Counted from the first letter of the stretch, positions 31,201 to 43,140 are shown. The stretch is DNA of 64,000 nt from Perkinsus marinus ATCC 50983 (GCF_000006405.1 NW_003208655.1:186001-250000); one strand, 5' to 3'. The notes: generated from the sequence alone by a model not told the origin. Program-made: numbers and translations.

Positions 31201-32625
31201 CTTGTGCAAAACGGTCAATGTTCTCCTCGCCGACCTCATAGTTGGTCACATCCTCATCATCATCCTGATCAGCGAATCTGCCAACGACAGCTCGAAGCCC
31301 TGCAGGGGATGCGAGTAGCAGTAATACCTTTTGCACCAGGCTTCGGTGTCATCACCATCACCATCTATCTCCAACATGAATATAAGGCAGGTCTTAACGG
31401 CATCAGTGATGAAGTTGGGAACCTACCAAGAGAAGAGAACCTGGGAGAGCTTGAGAGGTAGAGAGTATACTTTCATGCACATCTTGGCCTTCTTCTCAGC
31501 CAGTGATGTGATCATCTCGAAGGCCAACTGCCTCGGGCCGTCCTCAATAGCATCCTTAGCCTGAGCTATACCAAAGCCAGTCCCTGACAGTGATGAGAGT
31601 AGCGGAGGGAAGTTGAACAGAGAGGCCTACTGCATAGCTCGGCTAGATAAGGACGAAAGTAGGCAGGCTCCTCATCAGCCACACCAATGAGACTCTCAAG
31701 GCAATCGTTAACCTAGTTATAGGAGAATCCAAGATGTGAAAAGAGATTTGCTGATACTACTTCATCATCCATAGTACCAGTACAGAGGGACTGTATAGTA
31801 CTGAGGACCATGGGACATAGGGCCTGCACAGGCTTCCAATGGCGAGTAGGAAGGCTCTCGACGATCGAGCAGATGACCTAAGGCATGATAGTGGGCTCTT
31901 CCTTGAAGTGTGAGACTAGTAGTAGATATACCTTCACAGCCTGGACCTTGACTTGGATATCACTGTGCTCCATTGAGCCCTTTAATACGGCAACAACATC
32001 ATTGGCTGAGTTCTGCATCAGCATACTGCCAACGGCAGGGATGAGATCGACTAGAATCTAAACGTATCCAAGGTTGAAGCGCCAAAGATACACAATAGGC
32101 TACCCTGAGGCCGGACTCCTTCGGCGCGGCTTCATTAGAAGCTATCATCTGCAGGAGAGTCGGCAGGAGCTGAATAGAAGACCCACGCTACAACTAACCA
32201 CTACCACTCCTCGCCCACTTTACCTCGGGCCACTGGTTGTTACTGTTGTCAGCGCAAAGGTAACCCCCAAGCTCTCCTATGCAATCACATATCTTATGCC
32301 GCATGGTCTTGTTGGCCTCACTAGCCACCATGGATAACAACGAGGACTTCACAGCTTGCTTGGTCGGCTCAGACAACTTCGGCCATACGAAGTCCTTCTC
32401 TCGAAGAACCCTCATATTCTGTCGCAGTAGGATACTAGCCTGTTGCCTCAAAGTGGCATCTCGCTCGGGTGAGGTGATAACAGCTAGCAAGGCCTGGGTG
32501 ACCTGGTCGGGGTTCTGAGCCTTGGTATTCTGATACTGCTGTTCGGCAGGCTTCCGGACTTCATTACTAGGCGACATGAGCCCCTTAAGAAGCTCACAGA
32601 ACTGGTTTAGCTGACCTTGGTCCAT
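28226..32625 (-). CDS. Importin-5 / RanBP5 (karyopherin beta-3) nuclear import receptor
   Basis: HEAT-repeat importin. ATG at 32625: MDQGQLNQFCELLKGLMSPS then EVRKPAEQQYQN, the importin-beta N-terminal (RanGTP-binding) region; NNQWPEVKWA follows as in IPO5. Further exons: HPRVRYAALHAMGQTATDCT, LRGKAFECLSLLGLAVGKEV, EVEGIVKLVLVPDDDAF, the acidic stretch EEESGECDEDEVRYCGD, SIRQAAAYGANVACNIPQF, EDEGKKTHAQLVRLVKEQRP. The C-terminus is KKGVMRILNDAKSM. At least fifteen small introns (about 40-60 nt) interrupt it. Order and wording match RanBP5 better than other karyopherins. In the family it carries ribosomal proteins and histones into the nucleus. Not every exon border was checked. Confidence 0.9.
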
Positions 32626-33232
32626 TGGTTTCAGTACGTGGAAAATATATAACAACGGGGAGCGAGCAACAACGCTGAAAAGATGATGGTAATAGTACTT
32701 AACACGACCATGGAAGGTATGATGCTATGCTCAATTGAAACGTTCCTATATAGCGAGTAATACATGGTACATAGCCACCTCCATCTACTCGAAGGCACCC
32801 CCCTCCGGCATCACGCCCTCTGCTGCTGATGAGGAGGTCTTGTAGAGGCCTTCTTGCCAACAGCATCGATGGCTGCTTCACTACGGATTGGGCGACCTTG
32901 ACTGCTGGTGTGCAGTATGATGACATGCGCAAGGGGCGGCGAAGTAGCGCTAGTAAGGCAGGCCGGTGAGGGCGCATTGAGGAAATGCAAGATTAGCAAG
33001 ATGCTTTAAGATTCATCTCGGATGGGAATGGCGATCCCGAATGTCTAAAGTATGGCTAGTGCCATTGAGAAGAGGTTTACGCTGCACGTCCTTAATGATG
33101 TGTTAACAACCGTGTTCAATGGCAATGGAATCTCCACAGTGACTACTGTGGGTGCTTCAATCGACTGTCATACTGTGCTTCAATCCTCCCTAACACCATC
33201 GTACAGTCATCGTCATTAGGCTTCCCATAACC
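32626..33232. other. Divergent promoter region between importin-5 and the bifunctional enzyme
   Basis: Head-to-head spacing of about 600 bp. Contains a near-repeat (GTGCTTCAATC at 33150 and again at 33175) and no supported gene. The short minus-strand frames at 32.7-33.0 kb have poor composition. Confidence 0.4.
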
Positions 33233-36062
33233 ATGTCCACGTCCATCTATATCCGTCAAGATGGAGTTGCTGTCCTCACTCTTCGTAACCCTCCTGTGAA
33301 CGCTCTCAGCCAGGCTCACTGCAAGAGCCTAGTTCAGAACATGAAGCTCCTACAGGCCAACCGCACTGTCAAGGGCATTGTCATCACTGGCGAGGGAAAG
33401 TTCTTCTCTGGTGGTGCTGAAATAATGGAGTTTGAGTACCACATCCGGAAGGGCGTCAAGATGAACATGGCCGAGGGCATCCACTTGGTCATGAACACCA
33501 TTGACCAGACCGACAAGCCCGTGGTGGCCGCTATCAACGGCATGGCTCTTGGTGGTGGTTTCGAAGTGGCTCTGGCCAGTCATTATCGTGTGGCCGTCCC
33601 TACAGTCAAGGTCGGTCTGCCTGAGGTCAACCTTGGTCTTCTACCAGGCGGCCAAGGCACGCAGAGGCTACCAAGGCTGGCCGGTGTCCAGGTGGCCCTA
33701 CAGACCATGCTCGGTGGCCAGCCCATACCAGCGGCTCTTGCTAAACGCCAGAAGATGATAGACGAGATTGTTCCCGCTGACAAGCTCATCGATGCGGCCG
33801 CCGCTATTGCCTTGACCAAGCCCGTGAGAAGGACCAGTGAGATGACCTGCTCTACTGCGGACAGGGTCATGGTTGTTGGTGGGGCCGTCGAGATGGGCAT
33901 CAATCAGATTGATCGGTTCCGCAAGCATCAGATTGCCCCTGAGGCCATTGGTCGCTGTGTCAAGGCGGCTGTTGAAAGCGGTGCCGACTTCCAGAAGGGT
34001 TGCCGAGTTGAGCAAGAGGAGTTCGACAAGCTCCTCTACTCTAAGGAGTCCGGGGCTTTAAGGCATCTGTTTTTCGCTGAGAGAATCGCCAATAAGGTGT
34101 CTGGTCTAAGGGCCAAGCCGTTGCCCATTAAAAAGGTCGGTGTGGTTGGTGCTGGGCTGATGGGAGGTGGAATTGCTATGTGCTTTGTTGCCAAGGTAAG
34201 ACTGTTGCCTTTTCCGGTTGCGTTAGACTGTAGATATCTCTCTTCAGGGCATGCCAGTGGTGCTGTTGGATGCCAAGGAGGAGTTCCTATCGAGAGGTAT
34301 GGGGTTGATCAAGAAGAACTACGAGACCAGTGTGGCGAGGAAGAGCCTCAAGCTGGAGGAGGCAGCCAAGCGTCTAAAGCTCATCAAGCCGTCCCTGGAC
34401 TATGCTGATTTCGGTGACTGCGATATTGTCATTGAGGCAGTCTTTGAAAATCTAAAGCTGAAGCAGGATATTTTCAAACAGCTCGATAAGGTGGGCCGCC
34501 ACTATGTAGTCGGACCTCTCACTTTGGGTCCCCTCAGGTTACCAAGCCGGATGCTCTGCTGTGCTCTAACACGTCTAGTCTGGACATTGACGCTATAGCG
34601 TCGATGGTCCCCAAGAGGGCTGCTAATGTCGTTGGAACGTAGGCCTATGTTAAGTGGACGCCGTCCAGTGTTGTCATTGCTACAGACACTTTTTCTCACC
34701 AGCTAATGTGATGAAGTTGCTCGAGAATGTCCGCACTAAAGGAGCATCGGATACGACTATAGCGACAGTGATGGCCATGGGAAAGCTGATCAATAAGGTG
34801 GAGTTATCCTCGGCCATCTTAGATGGGGAACTTCTCTGTAGGTGGCCGTTCTAGTGGGTAACTGTGATGGGTTTGTTGGCAACCGCATGCTTGGACCGTA
34901 TGGTGCTGAAGTCAGGCAAATGGTTGAGGAAGGTAACCGGGGTAGGTTTTTCTATCTAGTGTTGAGTGTCTTGCTTCAGGTGGCGACTTGGCGGAGTTTG
35001 ATGCTGTTGCCGTTGACTTCGGTATGGCCATGGGTCCTCTCTCTATGTCGGACCTCGTTGGCCAAGATCTGTTCTGGAGGGCTAGGTATGGCCAGGCGTG
35101 CTGAAGACAGCTACTTGGCTGTTGTCAGGAAAATGGCTGGTGATATGAAGATGGAGACGGCAGTGGCTATTGGCCCCCATGACCTTACTGACTGGCTGTG
35201 TGAGAAGGGTCGGTTTGGACAGAAAGCAGGGAAGGGTAAACGCACTTGTCCGTTGGTAGGGTGGTTATATAGTAGCTTGTTTAGGTGTTTACGTCTATGG
35301 CAAGGGAAGAGGGGACAAGAAGATTGACCAGGAGATTTTGGAAGGCGTTAAAGAAATTCAAAAGAGAAAGGGTCGGGTGATTGATGGAAGTTGAGAGGAT
35401 ATTCTGTTGCCTTTAGGAGTCACGCCTAGGGTGATTGACGAGAAGGAGATGTTAGAGAGGATGCTCTTCCCTTTGGTTAACGAGGGCTTCAAGGTAAGCG
35501 GAAGGTCCCAGGTTCGATCCTCAGGGGTTGCATTTTTCCGTCCAGATTCTCGAGGAGGGTATGGCTCAGCGACCGAGCGATATCGATATAGTGTGGATAT
35601 ACGGCTATGGCTTCCCTCCAGTGAAGGTATCAGTCGGTAGTGCCCGCCCTGTTCATCCTTTGGTATTGTAGGGTGGTCCGATGCACTGGGCTGATAATTA
35701 TATCGGTCTTGGGTATCTCCTCGAGCGTTTGCGTTATTATGACAATCAAGCGGCGGAGCGAAGCACGAAGAACAAGAATTATAGGAAGCCTAAGTAGGTC
35801 TATTATGAAGTATGCACATGGTCAGTTACGTGGGTTGTTGGTTTTGGTATACTTCTATTCGAATTTGTGTGTAAACTCCTATAGTTACTGAGGAAATCGC
35901 TGAGCTCGGCCGAGAAGATATATTCAAATAGTGGTAGGAGTTGGACGCAGGTACTTCGTCCCAAGCCGCCTCCTCGAGGAGTGCGTTAAGGCTAATATGA
36001 AGCTCGGTGACTACTGGTTGAAGAAGGAGAAGGAGGCTAGACAACAGGCCTCCAAATTATGA
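33233..36062 (+). CDS. EHHADH: Peroxisomal bifunctional enzyme: enoyl-CoA hydratase / 3-hydroxyacyl-CoA dehydrogenase (MFP-1 type)
   Basis: Carries out steps 2 and 3 of peroxisomal beta-oxidation. ATG at 33233. Hydratase half: [53 protein letters not shown] with the catalytic Glu region. Dehydrogenase half: [17 protein letters not shown] (NAD-binding), [45 protein letters not shown] (with the HFF dyad), [21 protein letters not shown]. The second dehydrogenase domain ends NEGFK spliced to [20 protein letters not shown], then [20 protein letters not shown]. The last residues are SKL, a canonical PTS1 signal. Introns include 34197-34248, 35494-35545 and 35794-35950. Apparent stops inside the 3' half (for example TGA near 35392) fall in introns. 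Confidence 0.93.
35494..35545 (+). repeat. Intron formed by a tRNA-like element (forward orientation)
   Basis: A 52-nt GTAAGC..CCAG intron of the bifunctional enzyme. The splice joins NEGFK to ILEEGMAQ in frame. Its body carries GGTCCCAGGTTCGATCCT, like a tRNA variable loop and T-arm, then GGTTGCATTTTTCC. The intron at 48523-48570 has the same blocks in reverse complement. Confidence 0.6.
35815..35935 (+). repeat. Dispersed repeat family A, copy 2
   Basis: TATGCACATGG, TATACTTCTATTCGAATTTG, GTAAACTCCTATAGTTACTG, CTGAGCTCGGCCGAG and a final ATATTCAAAT block align with copies at 18046, 63121 and 63305. It fills most of the last intron (35794-35950) of the bifunctional enzyme gene, in sense orientation. 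Confidence 0.7.
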
Positions 36063-36363
36063 GGAACTTCAGTGAGAGATGGTATTGTTAATAAACCGAT
36101 GACGGGAAAGATTTGTTCGTAGTTGAATTTTTATCACACCAGTGAGGATCTGTTTCGAGTATCAAATGCTTTTTCATGTTATGTTGTTTGCTGTTGAGTT
36201 TGCGAGAGTAACTTCGTTGCCTTCACGGTTCGAAAGTGTGTTCCTGTACTAGAAATTGGGAGTGTATCAGAGGTCGCACCGTGTGGAGTTTTCAACACCT
36301 CTGAATAGTTGTGGTCTGGAAGGCGTTGGAGGGAGAGTTAGCATTAGATATTCCGTTTTGTGG

Positions 36364-37227
36364 ATGTTCTCATTAATCTCGGGTTTTTATCGATGGCTGA
36401 CCGAACGGGAAGAGAGGAAGCTGATTATAGTAGGAGTGGACAATGCTGGTAGTAGTCTAAGGCAGGGATGGGTTGCTGCTGACTCTTGTGAGTTGTAGGG
36501 AAGACGACGACGTTAGAACAGTTGAAACGGAATCATACGGGTAAAGGAATGGAGCTCGAGAGAATACCGCCAACTGTTGGCCTCAATGGTAATGACTGGT
36601 CGCTAGAGGAGGGGAGGAGGAGCTGCTCTTAGTGGGTCGAATAACGATGGACCATGTGGACGCTGTATTTTGGGATGTTGGTGGGCAGATAGCCCTTCGA
36701 GAGCTCTGGAGCAGCTACTATGAGGTGGCTTGAATCTCCCGCATGGGGTAGCTATTGGTGCCCACTTTCAGGACTGTAACGGTATAGTATTTGTAGTGGA
36801 CTCGGCTGATGAGAAGAGAATGCGGAATGACGTAGTAACGGCATTAAAGCAGGTGGAGGGACAGTGAAGGGTAGTTGGGAAAAGGACACCGCAGCTCAGG
36901 TCTTGTCGGACCGACGCTTGGCACACAAACCGCTAGCCTTGTTGTGCAACAAGCATGACCTTCCCGATGCCCTCCCGTCAGTGGAGGTAATACTAGTCGG
37001 CTGGACTCGGCTACTATCACTGTAGAGAGCAGGTGGAGGATATGCTGGGGCTCTCTGAGCAGATGGATCGACCCTTGAAGGTGTTCTCTGTTAGTGCTCT
37101 GAAGAAGTAGGGAGTTGTCGCTGACTGGTTGGAAGGTTCACTCCTCCTTGTCTTTAGTGAGGGTCTTGAGGACGCCATACATTGGCTGCTACGGGAAGCC
37201 AGTAACTCGACGAACCAGGCCGAGTGA
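36364..37227 (+). CDS. ARFRP1-type (Arl3p) small GTPase
   Basis: ATG at 36364: MFSLISGFYRWLTEREERK, matching the ARFRP1 N-terminus, which lacks a Gly2 myristoylation site. G motifs: VGVDNAG spliced to KTTTLEQLKRN (P-loop), PPTVGLN spliced to VGRITMDHVDAVFWDVGGQ (switch II WDxGGQ), IVFVVDSADEKRMRNDV, ALLCNKHDLPDALP (NKxD), VFSVSALK. A 48-nt intron joins ALKQ to VLSDRRLAHKP, and a 52-nt intron (GTAGGG..CTTTAG) removes an apparent TAG before EGLEDAIHWLLREASN. Stop at 37225-37227. The family acts at the trans-Golgi, recruiting Arl1 and golgins after N-acetylation by the NatC pathway. The next gene downstream is another Golgi-related protein. Confidence 0.88.
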
Positions 37228-37314
37228 TTATTAACATTTCAACGCTAGTACCATTTCTTGTTCACTTCTGGTGTTAGAGTGGCCGGGTTCATTGAACGCG
37301 TGGAGCAGTCGTAA

Positions 37315-38565
37315 ATGTTTTCACCCCCTATGGTGGACAGTAAGGCGATGTACAGAGAGGCTCCTAAGCAGTGTGAGGGCCAGCAGCTGAATCGTCCTGC
37401 TGGTGAACGCATGGGCCCCCCTTCGTCTTCCTCTGCATTGCCTCCTCAATTCGATAAGCCCCCATTAACTGCCCGAATTCACGACCTAATAGCAGATGGA
37501 CGGTAGGAAAGCCGGTGGGGAATGAGGGATTTGAGCAGAAAATTTTATCCCTGCCCTATTGCAGGCTGAACTTGACACGGGAGAAGATGGCGGAGTTGAT
37601 GTTCCGTCGGCTGGAGCCGAACGATTACGACGAGGTCCGCGGATGTGGTCAGGGGTGTAGTGAGAGCGCGGCCTTGTCAGGTGGAGAGGCTGCACAATGA
37701 GTGGTTTCCAGTGCACTACGATGAGTCCTTCTTCAAGGCGGCTACTAATGGCGACTGCTACTCTCTGGCGGCCACAGTCCCTCTCGATAGAAAAGAGGAT
37801 GTAGGTCCCAATGATCAGTGTAGTCGTGGCTGTGATATCGATTTGATGTCAGGCAATTGTAGGCATCATCACGGTATCTACTGGACGTACCGCAGAGACG
37901 GAGAACCCGGAGACCTTCCTCGAGATCATGCGTCACAAGTGAGACCATTTATTGTCTAGGGATTTGACCAGCCTGCCTGCCTTCAGTACGGATTTCTTTT
38001 CTACGGTGACCTCCCATGAGCAATCCTTGGCCTACATGCTCACCCTTGGGACCGTTGAGGAAGCCAGAGGCCGCGGCTTGGCCTCCGAATTGGTCATCAG
38101 GGCCCTTGCTGATGTAAGGGCAGTAGTTCTTCTAGCACTATCAGGTTACATTAGGTGAAAATTCATCACCCTGACTGCGGAGCGATGTACCTCCATGTTG
38201 TCGACTACAATCGGGCTGCCATCAGGATGTATGAGAAGATTGGTTTCCATTGTGTCGGCTCCCACAAAGGTACACTACAGCGTTACATGCACCTCGATTG
38301 GTGCAGTTTTATGGCAGGTTTCTATACCATTGAAGGCGATCCCTATAATGCCTACACCTATGCTTATTACTATCCTCCCAGCGTACTCCCAGTATCGGTG
38401 TATACTGGTCTATCGTGGTTCAAGCCGCTGTTCTCTACTGTGCGCTCGGTAGTGTTCCTTCTGTCAACTCTATCTCACTCCTCTGTTTTCCAGTCCTTCC
38501 GTAATTTTGTTAACTCCAGCCCGAAGCATACGAAAGCCCCTCCGAAGGTTGATAAACCAGGTTAA
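37315..38565 (+). CDS. NAA60-type Golgi N-alpha-acetyltransferase (GNAT)
   Basis: ATG at 37315, only about 87 bp after the GTPase stop. A Pro/Ser-rich N-terminus leads to RRLEPNDYDEV, ELHNEWFPVHYDESFFKAA, YSLAATV (beta strands as in NAA60), AYMLTLGTVEEARGRGLASE (acetyl-CoA P-loop R-x-x-G-x-A/G), AMYLHVVDYNRAAIRMYEKI GF, and then a C-terminal tail with YAYYYPP and hydrophobic stretches (STVRSVVFLLSTLSHSSVF) that could bind membrane amphipathically, as NAA60 does. Acetylates N-termini of transmembrane proteins on their cytosolic side in the family. Ends at 38563-38565 after VDKPG. Introns 40-55 nt. Confidence 0.85.
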
Positions 38566-39013
38566 TTGACAGAGCAAACGTTTGTCGTGTTGATGTTGAG
38601 TGGGCAGGGTGATATCAACTTCCTCATTCAAACCATGTGATGGCCCAGGATCTCACTAGTGAGAGAATACAAATTACTCTGATCGTTGCCGAATGATGTG
38701 TCACCGAGAATAAACCGCATTGGCTCAGTACTGCTAAGTTTCGAACCTGGGAATCTCGGGTTGATACAATACCCATGTTCAGCCGGGATGTGTATTGACT
38801 TAGGACAGTATTATCATCCACCAAATCATCATGATTGGATGGAGATTACAACTCCCTTCGGACTGTCTCAACTCAGCACACGTTAGCGCACGAAACCAAG
38901 AGGCATAACAGTCATGGTGATGACTGTGAGATAGTGACAATGACGAGACACACATCAATAGACTACTAGGGCTTCCCACAGGTTGAATACATCAATAGAC
39001 TGATAAGATACGC
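38566..39013. other. Intergenic with a tRNA-like element copy
   Basis: No supported gene. At 38731-38782 lies a copy of the tRNA-like element: TTTCGAACCTGGGAATCTCG reads on the minus strand as variable loop plus T-arm (CCCAGGTTCGAAAC). A small direct repeat CATCAATAGACT occurs twice at 38953-39002. Confidence 0.4.
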
Positions 39014-39745
39014 ATGCCGTTAATTCCAATGCATTGCTCGCGCTGCACTGGATCGTCAACGCGGAGCAGCCTATTGATGCACGGACGTGATGACTTCCGG
39101 CTCGCGGATGGTGAGAGATATGCCACCGAATGGTCTGAAAGGAAGGAGGCTGTTCACACTGTCGAGTCAGTTGTGGTTACATCGCCTGATGAGCATGGAT
39201 CTCCCCATGAGCTGCTAATAGTAGTGTATGGTACAGACTCTTCACAGCGAGGTCCCGAGAGGCTCCATCGCGTCCTGTCGGGGCGAGGGTGGAGAAGGAG
39301 ACCACCTGAAGTCAGGATCAACCCTGATACCACTGCTGCTGGTTACCTTCGCGTCCTCAGTGGCTCCTTCGGCCTCCTGTCGAGCTACTGTATCACGGAT
39401 GAGGTTTTTAAAGGCGTAGGTATGAGAGTTGAAGCCGCTCAAACGGCCTCGCTGGTCTCCTTGAGTGTTGGGGTCCACTGATGGTCGCAACCTAACAGTC
39501 ATCATCCGCCTCACTGTGATACTGTGATAAGCTCACGTCTCCATAGACAGATGAGTCGGAGGAAATTTGTCGGGGAAGTCGGGCTGCCCGATTGAAGGGC
39601 TCTGTTGACTACGAGGAGTGTTGGGCTCAGAGGGAGACTGCGGAGTCCGAGCGAAGATATCCGACAGCATCGATGCGCGTTCCTTGCGACCATTCATGAT
39701 AGAGGCTGATCAGGCAACGGGATGGCTGAGGAAGGCTCAGTGATG
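39014..39745 (+). CDS. Unassigned + strand gene (exons uncertain)
   Basis: A 155-codon frame starts at 39014 (MPLIPMHCSRCTG) and includes EAVHTVESVVVTSPDEHGSP HELLIVVYGT. A possible last exon at about 39610-39742 reads AKISDSIDARSLRPFMIEAD QATGWLRKAQ and stops just before the convergent kleisin gene. Composition is protein-like but no family was recognised. It may be one gene with one or two introns, or partly a chance frame. Confidence 0.3.
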
Positions 39746-41341
39746 ACTACTCTCCAATGGGGTCGGGGGGTCCAGAAAGGCGTCCTCGAGTTGTACAGCG
39801 TCGGGTTGATCACGGAGTTCATCGACCTCCATGTCCTCGTTAGGACTGATGAGCTGCTGCTGCTGCTGCTCTTGGCCCCCCTCGCCCAATAGGGTCAAGG
39901 GCAGCCCTCCCTCTTGGATGCTCCTTGCCAACTCAGGCCCAAGGAAGTCCAGCCTCGTCAGTGGTGGGGCGTTACGGACGTAGTCAGCTGGCTGCCACTG
40001 CATTTCCCGGCTTCTCGTTATGGGTCCATCGTCGTGAGCCCATTGGTCGTAGTCAGTCTCAGCAATGTACACTTGTCGATCGAGCTTCCTACGTATGGGC
40101 CTCCGCCCCGAGCTTGCAGCCCTCCTCTTGGCCCGGGGACGGGCGACGGTCGATACCGATGAGGCACTCTGCTGAGCAGCAGGGCTCGCTGCTGCTCCAG
40201 GCACGTCGGAGTGAACTGACGGCGCCTAACACACATTATGAGAGTGACCATCAAGGACGTGATCTTACCGGAGATTGGTGACTCATCGAGTCGTCGGGTA
40301 CACTTGGTGGTGACAGCTCTTCACTGACATTAGAAATAGAGAGGTCTCGCAGCTGAGCTGATGTGAGCATCGGCATCTGGCTGTTACCAACAATTTCACC
40401 ACTTTCAATCAGACCTGAGACCGGTTCATGTCTTCTCATGTACCCTGAGAAGACCACCACCTTCCTCGTTACGCCGTCTCCCATCCTCCTCCTCCTCCTC
40501 AGCATCACCATTGATAGAGGGCGGCGGCGGCGGCGGACTGTCGGCCAACCTGGTCGATGCCGAGTCCATGACTGAAGTAGGATGATCGCTGCCTGTCCGC
40601 TGCCTGACCCTCCTCTCGTCTCCCTGAATGCTGGACCACTCCAAGGCTCATCATCATCACCTCCTCCTTCTTGGCCTACCTCTTCCACTGCGTCATCGAC
40701 CTGTTGAGCTGCTGTCTTACGCTTCCTTTGCTTCCCTTTCTTCCGCTTCCTAGCAGCAGCCGCTCTTCCTTCCTCCTCTCCATCAGACCCCTCACTATCG
40801 ACGAAGCCCTTCGTAGACCGCAGGGCCTCACGGAACCTGGAGGTCCAGATCAGCAATGACAGACGGACGACTCACTACTTGGCCATGACGCTGTCGCATC
40901 TCCTCAGGACGAGGTCCGCCTTTCGACTGAATAGCACGCATGCACCCTTAATGAGGAGGCCATACACCCGTAGAGACACCTGACGATAGAAACTCCATAC
41001 CATCTTTCTGCTACTTCACAGATCACCACTTACCTGACGTCTGTCCTTCCTCGCTTGTGGAAGGGGATGGCGGGATGCTCGGGCCGCGGAGAGGATGGCC
41101 TTCATGAGCTGAGACACCTTCTTGGCGATATCGATATCAATCTGTCCCCTCTTCAGTCGGACCACTCTAGTGGCCGCAACCCAGAACTCGGTGAAGTCCC
41201 TGAGGCATGCCCTCCTTCTAGTACAGACCAGCCCTACTAGGCTTACTTCTGGAGACTGGGCACGTCCTTGGCAACCGAAGAGATGCTCGTGGTGGTATTA
41301 GAGGACGATGCCGCTGCAACTGATGATGGTGATGGCGACAT
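39737..41341 (-). CDS. RAD21/SCC1/REC8-type kleisin (cohesin subunit)
   Basis: ATG at 41341: MSPSPSSVAAASSSNTTTS. A 53-nt intron joins LQK to DFTEFWVAATRVVRLKRGQI DIDIAKKVSQLMKAIL, and a second joins to VSLRVYGLLIKGACVLFSRK ADLVLRRCDSVMAK; this is the kleisin N-terminal domain (a W-x-A-A strand, then L-R-x-x-G-L-L-x-G-x-x-x-x-x-S-R-K). The rest is low-complexity: Lys/Arg-rich (RKRKKGKQRKRKTAAQQ), acidic, Pro-rich and Gln-rich (EQQQQQL), with LRDLSISNVSEELSPPS. It ends at PLESSHH. The usual C-terminal winged helix was not recognised, so the end may be divergent. In the family the kleisin bridges SMC1/SMC3 to close the cohesin ring. Starts about 70 bp after PIG-U. Confidence 0.65.
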
Positions 41342-41411
41342 GATAAAGAGCTGATGACCACCCGTCTCAAAGCTGAACCCCAACACGACAAAACCAGCGT
41401 CCAAAAAACGG

Positions 41412-43140
41412 TCAAGTGTTCTTCTTCTTGTTATCATTATCGTCTCGCTGTTGCTGCTGCCATCGTTTATTCTCCTTATAAACCTTAATGCTCGTCGCCA
41501 CGGCCACCGATGCGGCAACTCCGCACGCTCCTTGGTGGAGGAGGTTCGAGACGAAGACGAAGTTGGGGTTACCCGTGTTGCGGCCCAACCACAACAAGGT
41601 CATTGCTGGATGCAGTACCAAAGCTGAGACCACCAAGGTGTGACACCAATCCCTCCCGGCCCAGCTTACTCAGAGTCCCTATCGCGAGGAAGAGTATCAT
41701 GAACTGCTCATAGTTGTTGGGTTGGAGTTCCGTTGCCCTCTCGCCGGCCTTATCATCCTCATCATACAGCTTAGTGAAGGCCTTCACTTTGGTGAGGTCC
41801 TCGTAGTGCAGTAGCAGTAGTACAGAGAGTAGGAGGAAGTCCAGTGCCTGATGGGATAGACGTGAGCTGTGCTGCTTAGGGATGGTCATTACTGTCGGGT
41901 AGGGTTGGAAGAGGAGAGTGAGTGCAACAACGTTCCAAGTGTGGGACCTGATACATGATGGTAGACGCTCGCAGCCCCCCACGATCAATAGAGCGGCCGC
42001 GGTATGACTCAGCACTAGGCTGGGTGGTAGAGTAGCCAAGTAGCGAGTGAGTAATACACAAAGTACTTGTTGTTTACGACACACTCTCAACCAGAGGACT
42101 TACTGTCGAGCGTACTCTCCGCCATGGACACCCAGCCGGAAGTAGAGGGGTAATACGTGGACAAGAGGCAGCATTTGGAAGACGAACAGGAAGAGCGAGT
42201 AGAACCTAGACAGAGACTACTGTTGCTGCTGCTGTTGCAGCCACTTGTGGTAGCCCTCACCGAGGGAAGACTTCAGTGAACATGTACCAATGGAGACCTA
42301 TGTTGGGCTGGAGCTCGCTGATGAGGAAAGGGTCGATCATGGTGCCACGGATGCCTGCCACAAACCCCTCCCAGCTGCCCATTGCTATGAAGGAGGCCAG
42401 AAGCAGAGATACGAAATACGTACCTGAGTCCGTCAGTGTAGGTCTCACAAGGAGGAAAGGGCTCACCAGTAGCAACGCAGTTCCGTAGGAGTCTGGAGCC
42501 AAGGCAGGAGCCTGTAGGGCACTCCATCGCCGATTTGGATAGGACCAACGCGAATGGTAGTAACGGGTTGCAGCGGACGTAAGCTAGGGTAGCTATAGAG
42601 AGGCAGCTGATGAGGCCCGGGCAGAGGCAGCCAGCAACCAGGGCCATGTGAAGGGCCTGCCCAGAGAGGGAGAGGCACGAGAGGATACTGATGGGGTTGA
42701 ATAGGTAGGCACATGGTATGAAGAGGGACTCCCTAGAGGCCTTGTAGAGGAATGCAGCGCACACAACGTCAGAGGCAGCGATGATAACAATAGCCCCCCA
42801 CTGAAGGGGTAGTATATGGGACGTTGTAGAGAAGAGATAGAGGACCAAAGGGGGCTGGTGGAAGAGGCTGGCAGCATAAGGGTCGGCACCTGAGGACAAT
42901 AGTAAGAGCCCTCACCGACGAACAGCAGAGGGCCTCACCTTTCGAAAGGGCTGCCACGGCTTCCTGCAGCCGCTCATAGTCGTTGATAGGAGAGTTCAGC
43001 TCGGGACTAGACCTCAACAGAAGTGGCGAGCCCAGTGCGGCGAACAGGAGTAGTCTCAATAGAAAGCCCAGTAAGGCCAAGAGGGGGAAGAGGAGGGGGC
43101 CTCTCATTCTGGTTGCCGGTCCTTGGGATGCGATCGCCAT
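41412..43140 (-). CDS. PIGU: GPI transamidase subunit PIG-U (GAB1/CDC91)
   Basis: Multi-pass ER membrane protein. Start ATG at 43140 (MAIASQGPATRMRG), then a hydrophobic segment GPLLFPLLALLGFLLRLLLF. Diagnostic PIG-U pieces: DPYAASLFHQPPLVLYLF, CAYLFNPISILSCLSLSGQA, GTMIDPFLISELQPNIGLHW YMFTEVFPR, NNYEQFMILFLAIGTLSK, and near the end MTLLWLGRNTGNPNFVFVSN LL. The C-terminal tail is cytosolic and polar (QQQQRDDNDNKKKNT). The family transfers preassembled GPI anchors to proteins in the ER together with PIG-K, PIG-S, PIG-T and GPAA1. Four or more introns; the borders near 42.1-42.25 kb are only approximate. Confidence 0.85.

Noticed and set aside
35380..35400. In-frame TGA in the bifunctional enzyme (possible stop or selenocysteine)
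   Set aside because: A 45-nt GT-AG intron (GTCGGG..CTTTAG) removes it and joins KRKG to [11 protein letters not shown] in frame.
37105..37160. In-frame TAG in the ARFRP1-type GTPase
   Set aside because: It lies in a 52-nt intron (GTAGGG..CTTTAG); splicing gives SALKNEGLEDAIHWLL, which fits the family.
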